NCBI GenBank assembly: GCA_964390805.1
Contig: CAYMKL010000018.1
Coordinates: 1-64,000, forward strand
Direction: 5' to 3'
DNA from: CAYMKL01 sp964390805
GTDB taxonomy: Bacteria; Chloroflexota; Anaerolineae; VGOG01
Length of the DNA stretch: 64,000 bases
The notes under the pieces were generated by a model. That model saw only the letters and a list, made by a program, of their open reading frames with translations, did not search any database and was not told the DNA's origin. Below, one piece after another: positions 59,868 to 64,000 of this stretch (its first letter is position 1; every line of letters begins with the position of its first letter). The position numbers were made by a program, and so were the translations under genes.

Positions 59868-60071
59868 ATGTTTTTCTCTCAGAAACTGGTGAAGCGCTAC
59901 AAAGAGCTCAAGGAGGCCGTTCCGGATTGTCTCCTGCTGATGCAGGTGGGGGCCTTTATGCAAGTCATGGATGAGGATGCTCGCGCTGTGTCGGAGGTGA
60001 CTGGCTTGAAACTGCGGATGGCTGGGGACGTGGATAATACGAAACAGAAAAAGGAGGAACTGACATGTTAA
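59868..60071 (+). CDS. Truncated MutS domain I-like ORF (DGR accessory MSL type)
   Basis: A 67-residue protein that aligns with the start of MutS mismatch-recognition domain I: RYKELKEAVPDCLLLMQVGAF, then DEDARAVSEVTGLKL. The Phe-x-Glu mismatch reader is changed (GAFMQVMDEDA). The family similarity breaks off at GDVDN, and the tail TKQKKEELTC is encoded by the ribosome-binding site of the next gene, so it is probably a 5' remnant. Small MutS-like ORFs have been reported next to DGR targets (recalled, not checked). ATG 59868 follows AAGGGG. It overlaps the next gene by 7 bp. Confidence 0.72.
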   Translation: MFFSQKLVKRYKELKEAVPDCLLLMQVGAFMQVMDEDARAVSEVTGLKLRMAGDVDNTKQKKEELTC

Positions 60072-61168
60072 GAAAGGTTATCACCTACATCGGGTATCCC
60101 GCATTAATTGCCGGGATCGTGTTGGGTCTGTTCGGAGTGGCTTATGCAGCCACCAATATTCACTCGACCAACAAATATGCCTGGGGCACCAACGTGGGCT
60201 GGCTCAACTTCGCCGACGCCAACGGCGGGGTGACAGTCTACTCCGACCACCTGGAGGGCTACGCCTGGGCGGAGAACGTCGGCTGGATCAGGCTGGGCAC
60301 CCATACAACCGGCGGCTCACACACCTATGCCAACGACGCCGACGATACCTACGGCGTGAACAACGACGGCGTGGGCAACCTGTCTGGCTACGCCTGGGGC
60401 ACCAATGTGGGCTGGATCAACTTCGGCGACGCCAACGGCGGGGTGACCATAGACCCGACTACTGGCGACTTCGACGGCTATGCCTGGGCGGAGAACGTGG
60501 GCTGGATCCACTTCCAGAACTCCAGCCCGGCCTACAAGGTGAACACCACCTGGCGCGGCGACCTCACCAGCACCTACCAGAACAACGTGGCCGCCATCAT
60601 AAAAGACGGGTCCACCAGCAGCTCTTCCGGCGGCCTGACCATTGCCGACAGCACCTTCCTGAACGACTCAGGCGATGGCATCATCTTCGGCCACGACAAC
60701 GGTAGCGGCACGACGAGCGACGATTGCCCCAATGGCGTGAGCTCTCGCTGGCAGCGGGTGTGGCAGTTCGACGTCAACGATGGGTCCGGCACCACGGGTG
60801 GCAACGTGGATCTCACCTTCGACTTCAGCGACGCCGGCATCGGCGGCACACCCAGCGGCGCCTATACCCTGCTGAAGCGCAGCGGTGAAAGCGGTGATTT
60901 TTCGGGCATCGCCACCTCACCGGAGCCGCACACTGGCGACCAGGTCGTTTTCAGCAACGTTGATACCACCGATTTGGGATCGTACTTCACGCTGGGCAGC
61001 GGCACCCCCATCGCCGTCACCCTGCAAGATTTCACCGCCCGCTCGGCGGAGGCTGGGAATGGCTTGGTTCTACCGCTGGCGCTGGTGGCGTTGGCTTCGT
61101 TCGCTGCCCTCGCGGTTGTGCTGGTCAAGAGGCGTAGGGGCTGGACTCTGTCTATTAAGAATCAGTGA
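60065..61168 (+). CDS. Surface protein with YAWGTNVGW repeats and C-terminal anchor
   Basis: A 367-residue exported protein. The signal peptide ends at about residue 28 (GVAYAA). Residues 36-155 hold four copies of a repeat alternating YAWGTNVGWINF and YAWAENVGWIHF. A middle beta-rich domain (160-310) has several glycine-Asp loops, and the C-terminus has a membrane helix followed by KRRRGW, a tripartite sorting-like end. The function is unknown, probably envelope structure or adhesion. ATG 60065 is set by AAGGAGGAACTGAC and overlaps the MutS-like remnant. The stop lies inside a tandem repeat. Confidence 0.82.
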   Translation: MLRKVITYIGYPALIAGIVLGLFGVAYAATNIHSTNKYAWGTNVGWLNFADANGGVTVYSDHLEGYAWAENVGWIRLGTHTTGGSHTYANDADDTYGVNNDGVGNLSGYAWGTNVGWINFGDANGGVTIDPTTGDFDGYAWAENVGWIHFQNSSPAYKVNTTWRGDLTSTYQNNVAAIIKDGSTSSSSGGLTIADSTFLNDSGDGIIFGHDNGSGTTSDDCPNGVSSRWQRVWQFDVNDGSGTTGGNVDLTFDFSDAGIGGTPSGAYTLLKRSGESGDFSGIATSPEPHTGDQVVFSNVDTTDLGSYFTLGSGTPIAVTLQDFTARSAEAGNGLVLPLALVALASFAALAVVLVKRRRGWTLSIKNQ

Positions 61169-61345
61169 CCCAATTTTGCTCCCAGGCTAAAGCGGGGAAG
61201 GCAACCGCAGGTTGCACGCAATCCCCGCAGAGCAATCTCGGATTCACTGAGAATCAGTAGATCCAATCTTGCTCGGCCTGGATCGCCAGATCCAGGTCAA
61301 AGGCGGGGATTTGGCAATCCCCTCAGAGCGATTTCGGATCCACTG
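61158..61345. repeat. Two tandem copies of a 92-96 bp unit with internal hairpins
   Basis: Each copy begins AGAATCAGT and ends with GGATTCACTG or GGATCCACTG, and has an internal inverted pair around GCGGGG and CCCCGC or CCCCTC. The first copy contains the stop codon of the surface-protein gene. Confidence 0.75.
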
Positions 61346-61356
61346 AGAATAGCGAA

Positions 61357-61392
61357 AAGGGCTTCTGGCGGTTTCGCTTGCCAGAAGCCCTT
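61357..61392. terminator. Strong hairpin terminator
   Basis: AAGGGCTTCTGGC and GCCAGAAGCCCTT form a perfect 13-bp stem with a 10-nt loop, followed by GTTGTG. It lies between the convergent surface-protein and thioesterase genes and should serve both. Confidence 0.75.
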
Positions 61393-61408
61393 GTTGTGTG
61401 AAACAGCA

Positions 61409-61801
61409 CTAACCTCTCTTTGCTTCGACGCTATCTATGAACCTCTCCAGGTCAATGATCACCCGCTTGTGTTCTCCTTCGCCGATTTTCTCCACTTCGT
61501 CAAAAGCCTCCACTCGGAAAGCGAGCTTGCGGCCCTTAGCGGCGGTTAGCTCCGCTTGGGCGTGAACCCTCATGCCCACTGGGGTGGCCGCCAGGTGCCG
61601 CACGTTCACCTCCACGCCCACAGTGCGGCGGCCATCGGGCAGGAGGTGGTCAACGGCAGCCACAGCCGCCTTCTCCATCAGCCTGATCATCTCCGGCGTG
61701 GCCAGCACCGCTACATTGCCGCTCCCCAAGTGTCGGGCCGTATTCTCCTCGTGCACTACCATCTCACTCTGGCCTACCAGGCCGAGCACGACTTTCTCCA
61801 T
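61409..61801 (-). CDS. FlK-like hotdog thioesterase
   Basis: A 130-residue single hotdog-fold protein resembling the fluoroacetyl-CoA thioesterase FlK and its many relatives of unknown substrate. The pattern GSGNVAVLATPEMIRLMEKAA followed by VGVEVNVRHLAATPVG is typical, with the active-site Glu and His of the family plausibly in LMEKAA and VRHLAA. The start ATG 61801 has GGAGG 7 nt upstream. A short tandem repeat separates it from the glycosyltransferase gene on the same strand. Confidence 0.85.
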   Translation of the reverse strand: MEKVVLGLVGQSEMVVHEENTARHLGSGNVAVLATPEMIRLMEKAAVAAVDHLLPDGRRTVGVEVNVRHLAATPVGMRVHAQAELTAAKGRKLAFRVEAFDEVEKIGEGEHKRVIIDLERFIDSVEAKRG

Positions 61802-61802
61802 C

Positions 61803-61843
61803 CTCCAACCTCCAATATCCAATCTCCAATATCCAATCTCCAA
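61803..61843. repeat. Short tandem repeat upstream of the thioesterase
   Basis: Degenerate CCAATATCCAATCTCC-type units, about 7 bp each, fill the spacer between the thioesterase start and the glycosyltransferase stop and provide the ribosome-binding GGAGG. Confidence 0.65.
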
Positions 61844-64000
61844 TCACCGCCTCATGACGCTGATCGGCTCAAGCAACAGCCTATCAGCCACAGGCAGCCC
61901 CTCTTCAAAGATGGCGAAGCGCTGCATGTCCGTCCGGGAATAGACCCCGATCTCCACCTGGTATTGGCCCGCTGGGATATCGGATGGCAGCGGGAAATGG
62001 TGCACCTGGGCGAAGACATCGCCGGCCTCCCAACCGGCGGTGGCGACGCTCAGCATATCTTTCCCCCCCCAGACAGTGCTCTGGCTGTCCAACAGGTGTA
62101 CGAAGATGGCCAGGGGCAGGGGCGCGGCGACATCGTGCCGGACTCGCCAGTAGGTCGTCAGATGAACCCACTCACCTGAGGACAGGGTGTCATCGGCGAA
62201 CTCGTAGCCCAGTAACTCCAACTGGTGGTTGAAGTCCACAGGGAAGGCGACGGGATGGCGGAGGCCCTGGGGATCGCCAGGGAGGAATTGCACCTCCGGA
62301 CTCCAAACGGCGGAGGAGTTGCTCTGGAGAGCTTCGATCTTGCTTTGGAGCACCTCTCGGGCCTCCAGCTCATAAGCGGAAAAGGCCAGTTCGCCGTCGG
62401 GGAAACGCCTTTCCTCCACCAGACGGGCATCCTGGAAGAACTCCTCTTTCAGCTCTGTGTGAAGAGGAGTGGAGGCGGGGAAGATATAAAGAGCCTTCTC
62501 ACCCCCATTTGGGAAAACCAGACCGTAGGGGCCGTCGTACCATTTGATCTTCCGGTTCTTCTTCAGGGAGAAATCAAAGATGAAGGGGTCAAGATCGTGG
62601 GGACTGGACGAGGACAGAATGATGGGGTATGCGGCGTCACTCTCGTCCAGATAGCGGGCTGCCTCGGCCAGATCGGTCTGGTAGACGAAGCGCACTTCGG
62701 GTTGCTGCGCCCAAACGGTGAAGTAGTCGCGATAAGTCCACCAGGCGTTGCCAGCCAGGAGGAGCAGCAAGGTAGCAGCCAGTCCGTAGCGGGCCCTCTG
62801 GTGGAAACTTTTGGTGCGTCGTGCTCCCTCCCCTGAAGCTTGCCCTGAGCGAGGTCGAAGGGTTGGGGGAGGGTTGGGGTGGGGGCAAATAGCCTCGATT
62901 GCCAGGGCAGGGAAGATGTAGACCACGGGCAGGCCGCCGCTGGCCCGCAGGAAGGAAGGAGCGGAGTCGGTGATCATGCTGGGCGCAAGGGCCAGGGGCA
63001 GCCAGAGCAGCAGGAAAGCGTATCGCGGCTCCCGCCAACGGAGCAGGGCCAGGGCCAAGCCGATGTAGAACAGAACGCCGCTGAGAGAATCGAACACGGG
63101 CCGTCCTGCCAGGTTGTAGCGCCAGACGGGATCGCCCCGGAAAGTGAACATCTTCAGCGTATCCACGGTGAACCGTATGACCTGGCTGGGATCACCCTGG
63201 GCCAGCAGCCCCAGGGGCTGACTCAGTTGCTGCAATCGCACGTCGGCCCGGGGGTGAGTCCAGATGTACACGCCCATCGGGACTACGACGAGAGCGGCGA
63301 GGGCGAAGCAGAGCAGAACGCCTTTCCAGCGTTGTCGCAGCAGAGGGCGATGGAACAAAGCTAGGTAGACTAGAAAGATGAGGAAGATCAGGGGGATCAT
63401 CCGGCTGGCAGGATAGGTGTAGAGGGTTCCCCCCAGGAAGATGCCAGCCAGAGCAAAGTAGGCCCACCAACGGGTTTTGCATTGCATGGTCCGCGCCTTG
63501 GTCTCGACGCCGTGCTGAGCCTGTCGAAGCATACGCTGCGCTACTCGACCGGCGGCGCTCGACTTAACGGCATTGTGTTTCAGTCCTGCCCAGAAGAAGT
63601 AAGCAGCAGCGGCGGCCATGGGGGGGAGGCTGGCAGCCCGCAGCCCCACCCGGCTCATGAAAACCGGCCAGAAGGAGACGGCCATGCCAGTGCCCGCTAT
63701 CAGGGCGACCCGATAGCCAAAAGCCTTGCGCGCCAGCAGGTAGGTGAAGATGATGGCGGTCAGCCCGCACAGCACGGCGGCCAGGCGGATGCCCAGATAG
63801 TTGTTGCCGAAGAGGGCGATGGTGCCGGCCATGAGGTAGACGAACAGCGGCTCGTTGCCCGCGTTGGATTCAAAGTAGATGAGGTGGGTACCTTCCAGCA
63901 CCACAGAGGCGTCGTGGCCGTGGAAGACCTCGTCGTGCTGAAGGCCCGGCGGCGCTGCGTCCAGGCGATAGAGTCGAAAGAAGGCCGCCACGAGGAGGAT
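61844..64000 (-). CDS. GT39/ArnT-like membrane glycosyltransferase (incomplete at the N-terminus)
   Basis: The gene enters from the right edge; the reading frame is open to the last base (LLVAAFFRLYRLDAAPPGLQ), so its start lies outside. The first loop has the acidic motif HDEVFHGHD and the signature RVGLRAASLPP, as in dolichyl-phosphate-mannose-type transferases, and 9-11 membrane helices precede a periplasmic C-terminal domain of about 260 residues. Two segments look foreign: RMLRQAQHGVETK (about 63505-63560) and CPHPNPPPTLRPRSGQASGE (about 62820-62890). They are encoded by interspersed repeats inserted in frame. Confidence 0.85.
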   Translation of the reverse strand: MLLVAAFFRLYRLDAAPPGLQHDEVFHGHDASVVLEGTHLIYFESNAGNEPLFVYLMAGTIALFGNNYLGIRLAAVLCGLTAIIFTYLLARKAFGYRVALIAGTGMAVSFWPVFMSRVGLRAASLPPMAAAAAYFFWAGLKHNAVKSSAAGRVAQRMLRQAQHGVETKARTMQCKTRWWAYFALAGIFLGGTLYTYPASRMIPLIFLIFLVYLALFHRPLLRQRWKGVLLCFALAALVVVPMGVYIWTHPRADVRLQQLSQPLGLLAQGDPSQVIRFTVDTLKMFTFRGDPVWRYNLAGRPVFDSLSGVLFYIGLALALLRWREPRYAFLLLWLPLALAPSMITDSAPSFLRASGGLPVVYIFPALAIEAICPHPNPPPTLRPRSGQASGEGARRTKSFHQRARYGLAATLLLLLAGNAWWTYRDYFTVWAQQPEVRFVYQTDLAEAARYLDESDAAYPIILSSSSPHDLDPFIFDFSLKKNRKIKWYDGPYGLVFPNGGEKALYIFPASTPLHTELKEEFFQDARLVEERRFPDGELAFSAYELEAREVLQSKIEALQSNSSAVWSPEVQFLPGDPQGLRHPVAFPVDFNHQLELLGYEFADDTLSSGEWVHLTTYWRVRHDVAAPLPLAIFVHLLDSQSTVWGGKDMLSVATAGWEAGDVFAQVHHFPLPSDIPAGQYQVEIGVYSRTDMQRFAIFEEGLPVADRLLLEPISVMRR
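62820..62890. repeat. In-frame repeat insertion in the glycosyltransferase gene (site 1)
   Basis: A palindrome-rich stretch including CTTGCCCTGAGCGAGGTCGA and runs of CCCTCCCC/GGGGAGGG interrupts a membrane-protein reading frame without breaking it. It adds about 20 Pro/Gly/Arg-rich residues between two membrane segments. Confidence 0.65.
63505..63560. repeat. In-frame repeat insertion in the glycosyltransferase gene (site 2)
   Basis: Contains GCTTCGACAGGCTCAGCAC on the minus strand. Related stretches occur at about 42835-42880 and 58655-58700 outside genes. It adds a hydrophilic loop in an otherwise hydrophobic region. Confidence 0.6.

Overview
The window looks like a 64-kb piece of a draft genome, probably metagenome-assembled, from a high-GC bacterium. 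Its gene content is most like Chloroflexota of the Anaerolineae type. The grounds are many NAD-dependent epimerases and MFS carriers, a MoxR/DUF58/DUF4129 operon, a lipoprotein peptide-binding protein with an extra C-terminal membrane anchor, giant PKD/propeller surface proteins, and very many small palindromic interspersed repeats. The phylum is inferred from style; no phylogenetic marker gene is present. I saw no rRNA, tRNA or CRISPR array. A run of 100 N (56820-56919) marks an assembly gap inside a tandem repeat.

Layout. 0-8 kb, minus strand: an AT-rich nuclease gene broken by a MITE, a RibD-like reductase, a WYL regulator, a DUF3795 protein with a terpenoid-cyclase-fold protein, a HEAT-repeat DNA-alkylation-repair-like protein behind a consensus promoter overlapped by a LexA-type box, an MFS carrier and a membrane glycosyltransferase. 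8-14.5 kb, plus strand: a repeat-filled leader, then an oligopeptide ABC transporter operon (binding protein, embedded APH-like kinase, two permeases, no ATPase) and an HPr-kinase-like protein. 14.5-22.7 kb, minus strand: flippase, nucleotidyltransferase, cytochrome c domain protein, radical SAM enzyme, and the DUF4129/DUF58/MoxR operon. 23.1-41.0 kb, plus strand: one 5,952-residue surface protein driven by a perfect consensus promoter. 41-51.5 kb, minus strand: metabolic and nucleotide-binding genes (decayed histidine phosphatase, two epimerases, PhzF, flavin reductase, a second cyclase-fold protein, SLOG protein, GNAT remnant, DUF4037-like nucleotidyltransferase, cupin, aldo/keto reductase) and an AbiE-type pair. 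51.6-55.7 kb: two MFS carriers around a GH4 glycosidase. 55.7-57.2 kb: a Y1 (REP-associated) transposase in a tandem array of 116-bp palindromic units. 57.2-61.4 kb: CinA amidase, a small DUF6504-like protein, then a DUF1566 (C-type-lectin-like) surface protein whose 3' end looks like a diversity-generating-retroelement variable region, a truncated MutS-like accessory ORF and a second surface protein. 61.4-64 kb, minus strand: a FlK-like thioesterase and an incomplete GT39-type glycosyltransferase carrying in-frame repeat insertions.

The main themes are (i) mobile-repeat biology: at least two MITE families with exact 8-bp target duplications, further inverted-repeat elements, and a RAYT/REP array, several of them altering genes; (ii) a probable DGR target with a decayed accessory gene and no reverse transcriptase in view; and (iii) a giant modular surface protein with a recently homogenised seven-bladed propeller.
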